64,000 nucleotides of DNA from Heterobilharzia americana (Eukaryota > Platyhelminthes > Trematoda > Strigeidida > Schistosomatidae), in contig OX104129.1 in the NCBI GenBank assembly GCA_944470555.2, forward strand, positions 83,908,820-83,972,819. The letters are read 5' to 3'. Each line of letters starts with the position of its first letter. The first letter of the stretch is position 1. Of this stretch, positions 10,747 to 21,489 are shown piece after piece. Below the pieces are notes generated by a model. That model saw only the letters and a list, made by a program, of their open reading frames with translations. It did no database searches and was not told the origin of the DNA. Made by a program: the position numbers and the translations under genes.

Positions 10747-10847
10747 TCCCAGGTTTCCTTTGTTCCTCCAACTGATGTCAGTCTTCGATGAATAACAACT
10801 TGAAATATGAAATAATGCAAAATATTTATAGGTCAGATAGATTGTCT

Positions 10848-11432
10848 TGGTTGTATTGTGTTCTCTGAGCTGGATTGTTTTTTCATTGTGAAGCAGACCA
10901 AAAGGATGCAACAATCAAAGAAGACAAACCGAATATCATTTACAAAATCAACTGAAATTACTGTAGTCAACCAACCCTACATTGGACAAAGCGATCGCCT
11001 TCTTCGTCTTCGTCATTTACATGAACACCAATTGGCTATTAAACGACACGACATTTCATCATTCATTTCAATGTACCTGGATAATTATAGACATGAATTC
11101 AATTTCGACAATGTAGAAATTTTGGACGGTGAGAGGAAACATAAAGAATATTAGAGAATTCCTCGAAGCTTGGCATTCCCGTCAGTCAGGAATCAACAGT
11201 TGTATACACATAGACCCAATCTATCAACTGATAAGGAAAATGATGAACTACAGAAAGGTCAGAGGTCAAGCAGAGAGACAACCAGCAGGAAAATCAATGC
11301 AGTCAGTCAATGACACAACAATGACAGCTCACTTCATACTGAAGTTAGTGTTGATGATGTCGCTGTCTAGAAAAACACGATGAAAGCTTCACGAGTGAAC
11401 AACCCAGCCATCCCAGAGAACACAATACAACC
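10848..11432 (+). mobile_element. Penelope-like element fragment with inverted 5' tail
   Basis: Two frames (10,858-11,154 and 11,129-11,383) carry the GIY-YIG-like domain: LRHLHEHQLAIKRHD, EFNFDNVEILD, then NIREFLEAWHSRQSGIN and IYQLIRKMM. This is the same PLE family as 15.8-17.0, 41.2-41.7 and 54.2-55.2 kb. The segment 10,850-10,893 is a diverged reverse complement of the element's own 3' end (about 11,385-11,432, ending in CCCAGAGAACACAATACAA). The catalytic reverse transcriptase is absent and frame breaks are present. Confidence 0.78.
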
Positions 11433-12179
11433 AAGACCAAGAATATGTCTAATTTATGAGAGAGGTAGAACAGCCAGATCAGAGTGATCGAAAGTATTTC
11501 GCTGGTTTGGGATCAAGTCACCTCATCATCCATGCACCCGTTATGATCTGGCAGATTGGTGGAATGTATACAACAGTCTGAATGGTTTTTAACTACTCAT
11601 CTTCTCCATTAGTGGTACACACTTTTGTGTCAGAGATCAAACGTTGTAATCTTGGTTGAATGAACCTACTTTTCAACAGAAACCGAGCTGACTTGCACCA
11701 AAGTTGGACAGTAGCCGAAAAACTACTCAACTGTGAGCTATCTGATTCCAAAATCACTTGTAAATTATTCCTCCTGGAAATCAATACCGTCAAGTGATTA
11801 TTCTTTGAGAGAGAATATTGAAATTTATCCACATTCGATCGACTGTCTTTTTTCTCAGGACCTTCTGTTCATTTTAAACTGATGTGTTACAACAGAAAAT
11901 AGAGAAATCTGACAGGTCAAGGACTGACATTATTTGGAGAGTAATTGAAAAACCTAGGGATCCCTAGAGAGCTGTTTTGCGTTAGTACGGAACTTCTCAG
12001 CAAAAAGCATCCATAACCGCACCCCCAAGAAGTCCCACTTATCACCTTCTGGTTCATATGTAATCAATAATTGATTAGAAAGAAGAGTTTGACGCTTTAG
12101 AAGTCAGTCATCTCCTGAAGTTTCAGATGTGACAAGTGAGTTGATTAATGCTACACCTGAATGCACAGTACTTTGGTGT
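11433..12179. other. Unassigned spacer
   Basis: Includes a minus-strand open frame of 79 codons (11,832-11,593) that matches no domain I recognise and has no convincing splice signals in phase with the host gene. Nothing else supportable. Confidence 0.35.
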
Positions 12180-12681
12180 TTCATTATTTTTTTCCCTTGG
12201 GATCCTAATGGAACATGGGGCCTCAGTAGCACGTCTGCATTGCAGTCTCTTCTCTGCAGTCTTTTAAACTTCGCCCCACCACTGCCCATAAGCTTTCACT
12301 TCTTCCTCATATTATCTTTTCCATGTCACCCTCGGCTCACACGCCCAAATCTTCGTTTCCCCTTTGGATTCCACTCGACGGCCTGACCTGGCCTGGCACG
12401 TGATGTCCACTATAGGCCTTCTCAGTGTATTCCCAATCTATCTCCACTTCCTTCCAATGCATATTTGTTCAGCTATGGGTTCTTGGTTGGTTCGTTGCCA
12501 ACCAGATTGAGTTCCTTATTGCTTATTCTTATTATTCTGACTATCTGATCGATCTTCAGTATCGAGTAAGCGTAGGTGGAAGGTGTTCATGATATGTGTC
12601 TGTAGTTTGTTGGAAATGCTTTCGTGACGCGTCAAGTCTGTCAACCATCACAAAGAAGCACTGACTTACTTGACTTACTCT

Positions 12682-12746
<65 letters not shown>

Positions 12747-12975
12747 CAGCTTCCTGAAGGTTTTCACAAACCGGCGAAATTTTGCCTCTCCAACTCCAGC
12801 AAAGAATAAGTTTATTTCTATTTTTTATATTTTTTGTTGCGCTTTGAAGTTTCTTTAGCAATCGGATTGGTTTTACGGTGTAGGGTTCCTAGGCCGATGC
12901 CCAACCTTCTCTCTTTATCCGGGTTTAAAACCAGTTAGTAACTAGTAAACTATTCAGCCAAGCGGGGTTTCGGTG
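12180..12975 (-). mobile_element. Internally deleted RTE derivative
   Basis: On the minus strand a 5' leader like that of the long copy (12,975-12,745, with AGTAACTAGTAAAC and CCGGATAAAGAGAGAAGG) joins the C-terminal and 3' region (12,680 to about 12,180) directly. The endonuclease and polymerase, about 2.4 kb, are absent. The junction is at TCATCGAGAGA, a sequence present near the start codon region of the long copy, where a GA array has grown. Non-autonomous by structure. Confidence 0.8.
12686..12743. repeat. (GA)n microsatellite at an RTE deletion junction
   Basis: About 29 GA units. The long RTE copy has only GAGAGA at the homologous position (near 3,826), so the array expanded after the element formed. 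Confidence 0.9.
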
Positions 12976-14107
12976 TTTGATAGTAAGAGTTAATATGCAA
13001 GAAACCTCAGTTGGTGTAGATTTATTCTTTGTGGGCAGTATGATTAAACTGATGCTTTCTCGATGATTCGAATCTTTGCCAATGAATACTCATATCATAG
13101 ATTTTGTTATGAAGTTATGAAACACCTTCCTGATAAGTGCCAACAAGGGGACATCGTAGATTCAGGTATTTTTCGCCCATTAACTACAAGTATCCAGGAC
13201 TAAAGTATATCTATTCATCACTTAAAAGATACTCGTTGAACCGGAAAACTTAAGGCTTTCCAGCGGATTGTAATATTTTAGTCACCAGAACTTCATGTTC
13301 ATAAGGAAAGAAACTTTCTTAAAAAAAACTGTTATATACTACTGATATTTACTGGATAAATATAAATAATGTAGGGGAATAAACCGGAACAGTCTAATAT
13401 TCATCAACTGTACAAAATCAAGGATTCACTGAAGAATTCTGAGATTTGATGGCTAACACACTGTTCTCCAATAGGTAAATTGTAATTAGGTATTTCAAGC
13501 TATCCTATATCAACCGGTTCATGATATACCAGTTTCACTAGCCAACTGCTAACATGGTGATCCGTCCTAACTTCTGCTTTGTTTTATTCTGTAGATCATA
13601 ACTTCCTTTCTAACCAATGAAAGTGAAGGAAGCAAACGACAAATATGTCTGTTGTCAAGAAGTGGGACAGTAGTCCTTAAATATGGTACGACTTGCACTA
13701 AAACCGTCATTTGCAAACTATGCTTCATTTCCTTTTCTGCTTCTCTCTTGATTTGCTCTTCATATGTCTGCCTTGTCTCTTGCGTTTCTTTTGGCAGAAT
13801 ACTTACCCATTACTGGTAATTGCCTATGATTTCTATCACCGTCTCAACATATACTACTTATATTCAGTCTTATCAGCAACGCCCACTACAGAATATCAGT
13901 GTACATGATGATAAGTAGGGGATATCGCCGACTGAAATGCTTTGTAGAGAAATTATTCATCGTTTCATTTTTTCTATTTTTAGTACATAGTACAACTATT
14001 GATGATGGAAACGTCCCTCCCGCCCCCGCTGCCATAAAGTGTACCTGTAAGTGGTTAACACACTAGGCAAAACAGATGTAAAACATGCAAAATAAATCAA
14101 TACTCAC
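12976..14107. other. Unassigned intron sequence
   Basis: Intron between the 106-bp exon and the terminal exon. A plus-strand 65-codon frame at 13,711-13,908 is hydrophobic and has no recognised domain. A possible decayed SINE core (CCTGATAAGTGCCAAC) occurs near 13,130. No other feature. Confidence 0.35.
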
Positions 14108-14213
14108 CTTGATGCTTATGGATTTCCTTAGGATTTGTACAAATAGTAAAGTTAGCGTCTAACGTTGTTGATTTCTTATAAGTTTTATTGTCTTTCAATA
14201 CTTGTGAAGATGA
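14108..14213 (-). CDS. Protocadherin-like gene, 106-bp exon
   Basis: This exon was deduced from splice signals and phase rather than length. The acceptor is a pyrimidine-rich run ending CTTTCAAG before 14,213, and the donor is AAG|GTGAGTATT after 14,108. It encodes 35 codons, starting SSSQVLKDNKTYKK and ending NPKEIHKHQ, plus one base. The upstream exon ends in phase 0 and the downstream exon needs exactly one leading base; a 106-bp exon satisfies both. The peptide is a hydrophilic, Lys/Thr-rich part of the cytoplasmic tail with no known motif. It could be alternatively spliced, because skipping it would shift the frame of the last exon. Confidence 0.75.
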
Positions 14214-14581
14214 CTTGAAAGATAGGAAGGAGTAGAGGAAAAAGAAAAGAAAAGGTGACAGTATTCAGTAGATAATCAAATATTTTTTAAAGTTGATCAC
14301 CTTTAGTCACTATTTGATATGCTTCAAGTAACTATAGAGAAATGTACAGCGTAATGACCATGAAGCTTCAAGATTATTTTCCCTCCAGAAACAGATTTTC
14401 AGTAATCCATGAAATATCTCTATAGTGTTGGAATAAAACAATGAAGAACAATAGTCTGACAGAATTACTATGCATGTGTTCATAAGTTCTCCTTAGCTGC
14501 TTTACACAGTTTATAGAATGGAATGTTTATGATTAGAGAAAAGGCATGTTGCGCAATGTACTGTCATTAATTTATAGTTGT
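14214..14581. other. Unassigned intron sequence
   Basis: Upstream flank of the 106-bp exon, including its pyrimidine-rich acceptor region at about 14,214-14,250. No repeat recognised. Confidence 0.4.
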
Positions 14582-14595
14582 AAAATGTAGTCTTG

Positions 14596-15148
14596 AACCG
14601 ATGCACAGCGTCGACCGAGAAGTAATTTCGAAACTGCTTCAATACTACGGAATACAACAAACCTTTATCAGCCTCATTCAACAACTAGATTAAGATGCAA
14701 CATGCCAAGTAATTCACAGAAGCTCAGTGATGCCTCCGGAGTGAAGACAGCAGTGAAACAAAGTTGCCTACTATCCCCATGATATTCCTGACTGTGGTCA
14801 ACAGGACTGGATCAGGCAGCAAAAAGTGGAGAGCTGTGAGAAGAGGGGGATACGTTGGCTGCACTGCGGAAACGTACCGAGGAGATCTGGATTTCGCCAA
14901 GGATGACTTATGCCTGATGTCACACAAACTTGAAGATCTACACGCAAAAACTAACAAGTTGACAGAAGAGGCGAGGCAGGGCAGCGAAGGAAGACAGGAG
15001 TTCAAGTGAATATACAGAAGACAGAGATGATGAAGATACCGCATCGCACCACCAATGACAACAAACTCGAATCACCATCAACGGGAGAAACTTAAAGGAA
15101 GTAACCTACTTCACCTATCTAGGCAGAGTAGCACTGTTTCAAGTACAG

Positions 15149-15181
<33 letters not shown>

Positions 15182-15796
15182 ACGAGGATGTCAAAGTCAG
15201 AATCGGAAAGACAGCAAGACAGGCGTTCATTAGCCTGAAACCAGTGTGAAGATCTACTGCACTCCACTCAGAATGTGGAACAACATCCGGATTTTCAACA
15301 TCAACACCAGTCAAATCAGTGCTTCTGTGTGATGGTTGAGAGACTTGGCGCGTAACGAAAGGGATTTACAATAAACTACAGACATTCATCAACAGCTGCC
15401 ACCTACGCTCACTTGATACTGAAGATCAGATGGCCAGAATAGTTAGAATAAGCAACGAGGAGTTCTGGGAACGAACAAACAACCAAGAAGCTATCGCTGA
15501 ACAAATATGCATTGGAAGGAAGTGGAGATGGATTGGGTTGGGGATACACTGAGAAGGCCGTCTGGGTACATCATGTGTCAGGCCAGATACTCGAGTGGAA
15601 TCTTCGTGGGAAGCGACGAGTTGGACGTCCGTGGTGAGGGTGACATAGAGGAGATGGTGCGAGGAGTAAATGAGAGGTTGTTGGCTGTGGTGGAACCAGG
15701 TTGAAAAGATTTCAGAGAAGAGAGTGGAATGGAGACGTGCTACTGAAGGGGTGTGTTTCACTAGGAACTCAAAGGACTAATAATAATAATAATAAT
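14596..15796 (+). mobile_element. 5'-truncated RTE insertion with 14-bp target-site duplication
   Basis: Begins in the polymerase (SVDREVISKLLQYYG) and runs to the 3' end with an ACTAATAATAATAATAAT tail. The direct repeat AAAATGTAGTCTTG flanks it at 14,582-14,595 and 15,797-15,810. The catalytic region (about 14,890) reads L-D-F-A-K-D-D-L-C-L-M-S-H, and a CAGGCA minisatellite of four units lies near 15,160. Several stops break the frame. Confidence 0.92.
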
Positions 15797-15810
15797 AAAA
15801 TGTAGTCTTG

Positions 15811-16985
15811 TTGTCATCATTCTACTTATAGATTTTGATATGTGGACGACACTTTTGTCATCATTAAAAAATACGATGATATACAGAACACCCACAATTT
15901 GATCAATAACGCTTTCAGTGATATCAACTTCACAATGGAGAAGGAGTCAATCAACCAACTAACATTCCTGGATGTTTTAGTCAGTAGAACAAATGCCGAA
16001 AAGCTGGAAACCCAATTGTACAGTAAGCCAACACACACTGACTGATCAAATCCTCAACCTACAATAGCAACAACCCAACAACACACAAAATTAATTGCAT
16101 GCAGATTCTATACTGAAGAGCGAGAACAAAACGCAGCACAATAGCTTCAAGGAGAAAAGCAGAAAAATTACTTGATGTCCATCCTAAAGAAGACCGGCTA
16201 CCCACGAATCTTCATCAGAAGATGCCAATCCTGTGTATCATTAACTACAAAGTCATGGACAAAAATCAATAAACACATCACCCTACTGTATATTACTGAG
16301 ACCGTTTGACTGAATTGAAGGGACTCATAAACCAAGAAATTCCCTCCAAACACTATTATGCACACCAATGGATGCAACAACAAAATAAGATAAACCGAAT
16401 ATCATTTACAGGATCAACTGCAATAACTGTAGTCAACACTACATCAGACAAAGTGGTCTCCGTCTTCGTCTTCATCATTTACATGAACACCAATTGGCTA
16501 TTAAATGTCACCACATTTCATTATCCGTTGTTCAATACACGTGGATGCCAACTATGGATATGAATTTAGTGTTGACGATGTAGACGTGTTTGACGGAGAG
16601 AGGAAAGATAAAGAATATCTCAGAGAATTCCTAGAAGTTTATCATTCACATCAGTCAATCAGTAAGGAGCAGATGTATAGATATAGACCCAATCTATCAA
16701 CTTATGATGAAAATGATAAAGAAAAAGGAAGATCAGAGATGAAGTAGAGGAACAGTGAGAACAGGAAAACCTATACAGTCAATGACATAACAATCAAAGG
16801 AAACAACCAATCACAGATCACTTCGTCAGTGGAAGGTACCAAATCATTCACGGAGAGATATTGACAGCTGATTATCCATGTTGGAGTTAATGCTGATGAT
16901 GTTGTCTAGAAGAAAGACGATGAAAGCTTCATGATTACACAACCCAGCTCAGAGAACACAATACAATGAAAACCATCCACTTGAA
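15811..16985 (+). mobile_element. Penelope-like element fragment with YVDD catalytic motif
   Basis: The frame at 15,842-16,045 follows TATGTGGACGAC (15,839-15,850), encoding Y-V-D-D-T-F-V-I-I, the polymerase catalytic motif of PLEs. It continues with INFTMEKESINQLTFLDVLV. Downstream, 16,380-16,560 in another frame gives DKPNIIYRINCNNCSQHYI and LHEHQLAIK, the GIY-YIG-like domain. The 3' end is near 16,985 (CAGAGAACACAATACAATG). It is nearly identical, in inverted orientation, to 54,250-55,160. Frameshifts and stops show it is dead. Confidence 0.85.
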
Positions 16986-17477
16986 CTACAAGTATTCTCC
17001 ACCAGTATTAAATTTAATAATCTTATGATTCGCTAAGATCGAAAATTTGTCAACCTTTTATACAGTTCACTTAGCTATGATTTTACTAATTCTAGAATAA
17101 CATTGTGTATAACACTGTCTAGTGGTTTTTGCTATCCACTCTAGAATGTTTATTCGATGACTGTATAAACCAGTGAACCAATGAAACTTTTTATCTTAAT
17201 AGAAAGATACTTCATACTTTAGAAAAGTACATTGTATTGATTGTTTATTTATCACAAATATTATATTTTATTGGTTGTGTAAAACAGTTGATGAGAATCC
17301 ATGAAATGCATGTAAACTTATCAAGAACACGATATTCAACGAAGAGACTCTTTTCAACGAATTTATTTTCAAGCTGTACAATCGTATATATACATGGTAT
17401 TTGGAAAAAATTATATCCCATGAGGAAAACTAAACACTATATGCTGTTGATGACAATAATAATAGAACGGATGATGA
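16986..17477. other. Unassigned intron sequence
   Basis: AT-rich with an 81-codon plus-strand frame (17,237-17,482) of no recognisable family. No other feature. Confidence 0.35.
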
Positions 17478-17517
17478 CATAGGCATTTGTTAACGATGAA
17501 TCGTGGATAGCAGTGGA

Positions 17518-17562
17518 ATCCAGGATGCGCATTTCATCCTATTTGGGACTCGTCAGCTGGAT
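17518..17562 (-). ncRNA. Hammerhead ribozyme, family A (left arm)
   Basis: Minus strand: stem I ATCCAG (17,562-17,557) with CTGGAT (17,523-17,518), core CTGACGA (17,556-17,550), stem II GTCC/GGAT closing with a G-U pair, GAAA (17,535-17,532), stem III palindrome ATGCGCAT and cleavage site C at 17,524. All conserved residues are present. Confidence 0.85.
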
Positions 17563-17710
17563 GTACCTGCTTCCCAGTGAGTGATGTTGTTCGCACAAGA
17601 AATGGCTATCGTGGCTCCATGATGTAGTGGATAACGTGCTGGCGTTTGAAGCGATCGCTCCCGAGTCCGAGTCCCAGTGGGAACAACATCACTTACTGGG
17701 AGGCAGGTAC

Positions 17711-17755
17711 ATCCAGCTGACGAGTCCCAAGTAGGAAGAAATGCGCATCCTGGAT
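17711..17755 (+). ncRNA. Hammerhead ribozyme, family A (right arm)
   Basis: Stem I ATCCAG (17,711-17,716) and CTGGAT (17,750-17,755), core CTGACGA (17,717-17,723), GAAA (17,738-17,741) and stem III ATGCGCAT are intact. The last base of stem II is A instead of C, which removes the pair closing on the core and may weaken cleavage. Confidence 0.8.
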
Positions 17756-17890
17756 TCCACTGCTAGCCACGATCCATCATTAACATAATTAGATTGCTGG
17801 CAATATCGAGGCATCCGCACAGGAGCTCAATTACCAATACAGACCGATCAATTCGGTCCAAGCAACGACGGTATCATATAAAAACCCTTA

Positions 17891-18374
17891 TAGTAATAGG
17901 CATTTGTGATTATAATAACAAATAGATTATGTAATATATGGAATGGTACATAGAGAGCATCTAACTCAGAAGGGGGTGAAAAAATTGTTGAAAATGGTAA
18001 ATCAATTAAGTATTATGTAATGGTATTAGACAAATTGGACAATATGAAGTCAATGTTTTCTAAAAGGATTAAGACAATTAAGTGAAACAACACCGGAAAC
18101 TAGTTGAAGTGAAGGCGATTACAATAACAATAATAGTGATAAAGGAAGGATACAAAGGTTAAATTAACAAAGTGGGAGGGGGAGCTAATGGGGTGGGAAA
18201 ATGTTATGGCCATGACAAAGACAGTGACTGTACATACTTCTTTTGTACACATAGATCAGGTCTTAGTTCATGAATAGCTAAAGCCGCCGCTGTTTTAAGT
18301 AGTTGAAAACAAAGAGAACGTGGGAGGTTTGGGCGAATTTGATAAAAGTCATCGTCTGGATTTGTTGTGTGATG
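17891..18374. other. Unassigned intron sequence
   Basis: Purine-rich and AT-rich spacer between the SINE pair and a PLE fragment. No supported feature. Confidence 0.35.
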
Positions 18375-18938
18375 GAAGTCAATCAGTTTGTTCTAGAATC
18401 AAACTTCTAACAGACTTTCTTTCACCTTTATAAAACCAAGCAGGAACATGTTCTGATATACATGTAGAAAGCATTCTCTGGCTACGACCGATGTACCTTG
18501 CCCCACAAGAGTAGGTGAACTGGTAGATGCACATAGAGGCGGCCAAACGAGGAAGCTTGTCTTTAACGCAGGTGGAGAATAGGTTGTGGCTGGTAAAAGT
18601 CAACTGGAGTCTTGCTGCGAAGAAAGTCCTATTGATTGATCTGGTAAGACGATTCTTCAGTACATCCGATGCTAGGTCACCTTTAAACTCTAGGCTCATA
18701 AACAATCTTTTGTTTGAGACCGAGTGGATGACTGGTTTAGTGTTTCTTTCCCGCATATTTTTATCAATAAAACGGCTAGGGTAACCGTTTTCGACAAGTG
18801 TGCTTTTTAAAAAAGATAGCACTTCATCGATACAATCATCACTACAGATATTTCTTATTCGACAGCAAAAAGAGTGAATAAGATTTATTGTTCTGTTGAT
18901 GGGTACCCAACTATAAAAATTAGTTATTCTGCTTCTTT
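18375..18938 (-). mobile_element. Penelope-like element fragment, GIY-YIG region
   Basis: A minus-strand frame (through about 18,379) carries NLIHSFCCRIRNICSDDC, STLVENGYPSRFIDKNM, EFKGDLASDVL and the Cys-rich IYQFTYSCGARYIGRSQRM followed by ISEHVPAWFYKGE. This is the end of the polymerase and the GIY-YIG-like endonuclease domain of the same PLE group as 4.5-5.3 kb. It is one of the best preserved frames in the window (about 190 codons) but lacks the catalytic reverse transcriptase. It directly abuts the 3' terminal repeat of the neighbouring PLE. Confidence 0.82.
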
Positions 18939-19735
18939 TCGACATGGAATTTGTGGTAGGATATAGTTCCGTATTAAATTTGTTGATTTGACATACAATA
19001 CAATACACAGAGGTGATGAAGATACCGCATCAACAACAACAACAACAAACTCCAGTCACCATCAACGGGAGAAACTTAAAGGAAGTAACCTCCTTCACCT
19101 ATCTAGGAAGCACTGTTCCAACTACAGGCAGCACAGGCACAGACGAGGATGTCAAAGTCAGAATCGGAAAGACAGCAAGACAGGCGTTCATTAGCCTGAA
19201 ACCAGTGTGGAGATCCACTGCACTCCACTCAGCATGTGGAACAACATCCGGATTTTCAACATCAACACCAGTCAAGTCAGTGCTTCTGTGTGATGGTTGA
19301 GAGACTTGGCGCGTCACGAAAGGCATTTCCAACTAACTGCAGACATTCATCAACAGCTGCCGCCTACGCTCACTTGATACTGAAGATCAGATGGCCAGAA
19401 TAGTTAGAATAAGCAATAAGGAGTTCTGAGAACGAACAAACAACCAAGAAGCTATCGCTGAACAAATATGCTGTGGAAGGAAGTGGGGATGGATTGGGCA
19501 TACACTGAGAAGGCCGACTGGGTACATCATGTGTTAGGCCAAGTACTTGAGTGGAATCTTCGTGAGAAGCGACGAGTTGGACGTCCGTGGTGAGGGTGAC
19601 ATGGAGGAGATCGTGTGAGAAGGAAATGAGAGGTTGTTGGCTGTGGTGGAACCAGGTTGAAAAGATTTCAGAGAAGAGAGTGGAATGGAGACGTGCTACT
19701 GAAGCGGTATGTTCCACTAGGAACCCAAAGGACTC

Positions 19736-19766
<31 letters not shown>

Positions 19767-20732
19767 ACAGTAATATACAACAGAGTCTACTTGATGGCGC
19801 TTTGAGCATCCGTTATCATTGCTCTTTATCATCATATTAATGTAATCACATAAGACTTTCCATGTCCGTTTTCTACAGTCTTATCACCTCATATTCTTTC
19901 TTTCTGTTGGTAGTAAATTTTTTTTCATATTTTTCTTAAGGGCGGGTGTTGCATCATTACTATTACAAGTGTTGGATATAGATTCGATAAACAAGGATTC
20001 AATGATCAATCTTTCTTCATCTCTCCATCTAATTATATTCTACTTGAGTATAGTGGTTTCATCCATCACCTTATTGTGTAGTCATGTCTTAATGTATGCA
20101 TAGCAATACCCTAGTGTTTTTCTAGATTATTGATCCTATTATTGGTATCTGTTATTGTATATTTAGCTGAAATTCCTATGTTCCTCTCATCTAACTGACA
20201 CCGACCACCTAGTTTCACCTATGTACTTGACCTCAGTCACATTCAGTACATGGAATTTGATAGATTCGATTACTTTGCTGAATTGCTTCTATCGCAGCCT
20301 TAAGACTACCGACAAAGCTTATCTCTGAGTTTGTTGGTTTAAATGACACTCTAATTCCAGCTTTATTGAGGATCCCACGTAAAGTTTTTAATGTACCTTT
20401 CTTATATGGTAACACAGTGGAAGCATTCAACTTATTTCTACTCGTATTGCTGTTATCATTTTTTTTTCTTACGTTTTCTACAAATTTCTTAATAAGCAAG
20501 ATGAATTACCTATGTTGATTTGAGGGATAAAACGAACGACGGACAGTGGTCTAGATACTACTGTCAACCAGATACCGACACACTGTAACAGGTATCTAGA
20601 CTTCAAGTCATCCTGTCCAATGTCAGTGAGTTATGGTGGATTTGGTCAAATGTATAAATGATAAAACCAGACAACGGAGTAGTCATTGCAAGAACCTAAA
20701 CAAGGAACTGAAACACACGAAAGAAGCACATT
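18939..20732 (-). mobile_element. Penelope-like element with an inverted internal segment, split by an RTE
   Basis: The 3' half is read on the minus strand from 20,515: VLPYKKGTLKTLRGILNKAG, SFKPTNSEISFVG, IYQIPCTECD, then the C-terminal part to about 19,850. The 3' terminal repeat is cut by the RTE at 19,011-19,761 and resumes at 19,010-18,939 (AACAAATTTAATACGGAACT). The upstream part lies in the opposite orientation at 20,520-20,732 (NRYLDFKSSCPMSV, NLNKELKHTKEA). Compared with the 40-kb copy, the middle is inverted and about eight codons are missing at the joint, a pattern like twin priming. Confidence 0.72.
19011..19761 (+). mobile_element. 5'-truncated RTE insertion in a PLE
   Basis: Covers the C-terminal region from MMKIPHQQQQQQTPVT to the 3' end and an AATAAT tail of about 35 bases. 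A 9-bp repeat AATACACAG (19,002-19,010 and 19,762-19,770) flanks it, and the PLE terminal repeat continues on both sides. It is nearly identical to the inverted copy at 20,733-21,470, including private variants such as the GAGAACGAACAAACAACC segment. Confidence 0.9.
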
Positions 20733-21470
20733 ATTATTATGAGTCCTTTGGGTTATTAATGGAACATACCGCTTCAGTAGCACGTCTCCATTCCACTCTC
20801 TTCTCTGAAATCTTTTCAACCTGGTTCCACCACAGCCAACAACCTCTCATTTCCTTCTCACACGATCTCCTCCATGTCACCCTCACCACGGACGTCCAAC
20901 TCGTCGCTTCTCACGAAGATTCCACTCAAGTACTTGGCCTAACACATGATGTACCCAGTCGGCCTTCTCAGTGTATGCCCAATCCATCCCCACTTCCTTC
21001 CACAGCATATTTGTTCAGCGATAGCTTCTTGGTTGTTTGTTCGTTCTCAGAACTCCTTATTGCTTATTCTAACTATTCTGGCCATCTGATCTTCAGTATC
21101 AAGTGAGCGTAGGCGGCAGCTGTTGATGAATGTCTGCAGTTAGTTGGAAATGCCTTTCGTGACGCGCCAAGTCTCTCAACCATCACACAGAAGCACTGAC
21201 TTGACTGGTGTTGATGTTGAAAATCCGGATGTTGTTCCACATGCTGAGTGGAGTGCAGTGGATCTCCACACTGGTTTCAGGCTAATGAACGCCTGTCTTG
21301 CTGTCTTTCCGATTCTGACTTTGACATCCTCGTCTGTGCCTGTGCTGCCTGTAGTTGGAACAGTGCTTCCTAGATAGGTGAAGGAGGTTACTTCCTTTAA
21401 GTTTCTCCCGTTGATGGTGACTGGAGTTTGTTGTTGTTGTTGGAGTTGTTGGTGAGGTATCTTTGGCATT
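20733..21470 (-). mobile_element. 5'-truncated RTE copy, inverted partner of 19.0-19.8 kb
   Basis: Same coverage and almost the same truncation point as the copy at 19,011-19,761, but on the other strand, with about 970 bases between them. The glutamine-coding run differs slightly (an added leucine codon). No clear target-site duplication was found. Confidence 0.88.
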
Positions 21471-21489
21471 TGTCAACTTATGTCACTAG

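Larger units (their letters stand above)
10480..10818 (+). mobile_element. Hammerhead SINE family B, near-intact copy
   Basis: Contains, in order, an inverted tail segment (10,502-10,532), a body, a tRNA-like promoter (A box 10,626-10,636, B box 10,669-10,679), a complete hammerhead (10,701-10,746) and the tail (to about 10,810). The 31 bases at 10,502-10,532 are the exact reverse complement of 10,778-10,808. The element is antisense to the host gene and starts about 45 bases upstream of the terminal exon's splice acceptor. Many other copies lie between 28.9 and 62.7 kb. Whether the family has been named before is not known to me. Confidence 0.8.
17478..17890. mobile_element. Inverted pair of hammerhead SINEs, family A (Sm-alpha-like)
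   Basis: A minus-oriented SINE arm (about 17,610-17,485) and a plus-oriented arm (about 17,680-17,890) face each other around a tRNA-like head on the plus strand (17,612-17,690). The arms match over the ribozyme, the upstream CAACATCACT segment and part of the tail. Each arm carries a hammerhead. The plus arm has the full tail ending ACGACGGTATCATATAAAAA. The family matches the known schistosome Sm-alpha hammerhead repeat by its ribozyme sequence. Confidence 0.82.

Noticed and set aside
20633..21106. 157-codon open frame as a host gene
   Set aside because: It fuses PLE sequence to antisense RTE sequence across an insertion boundary.
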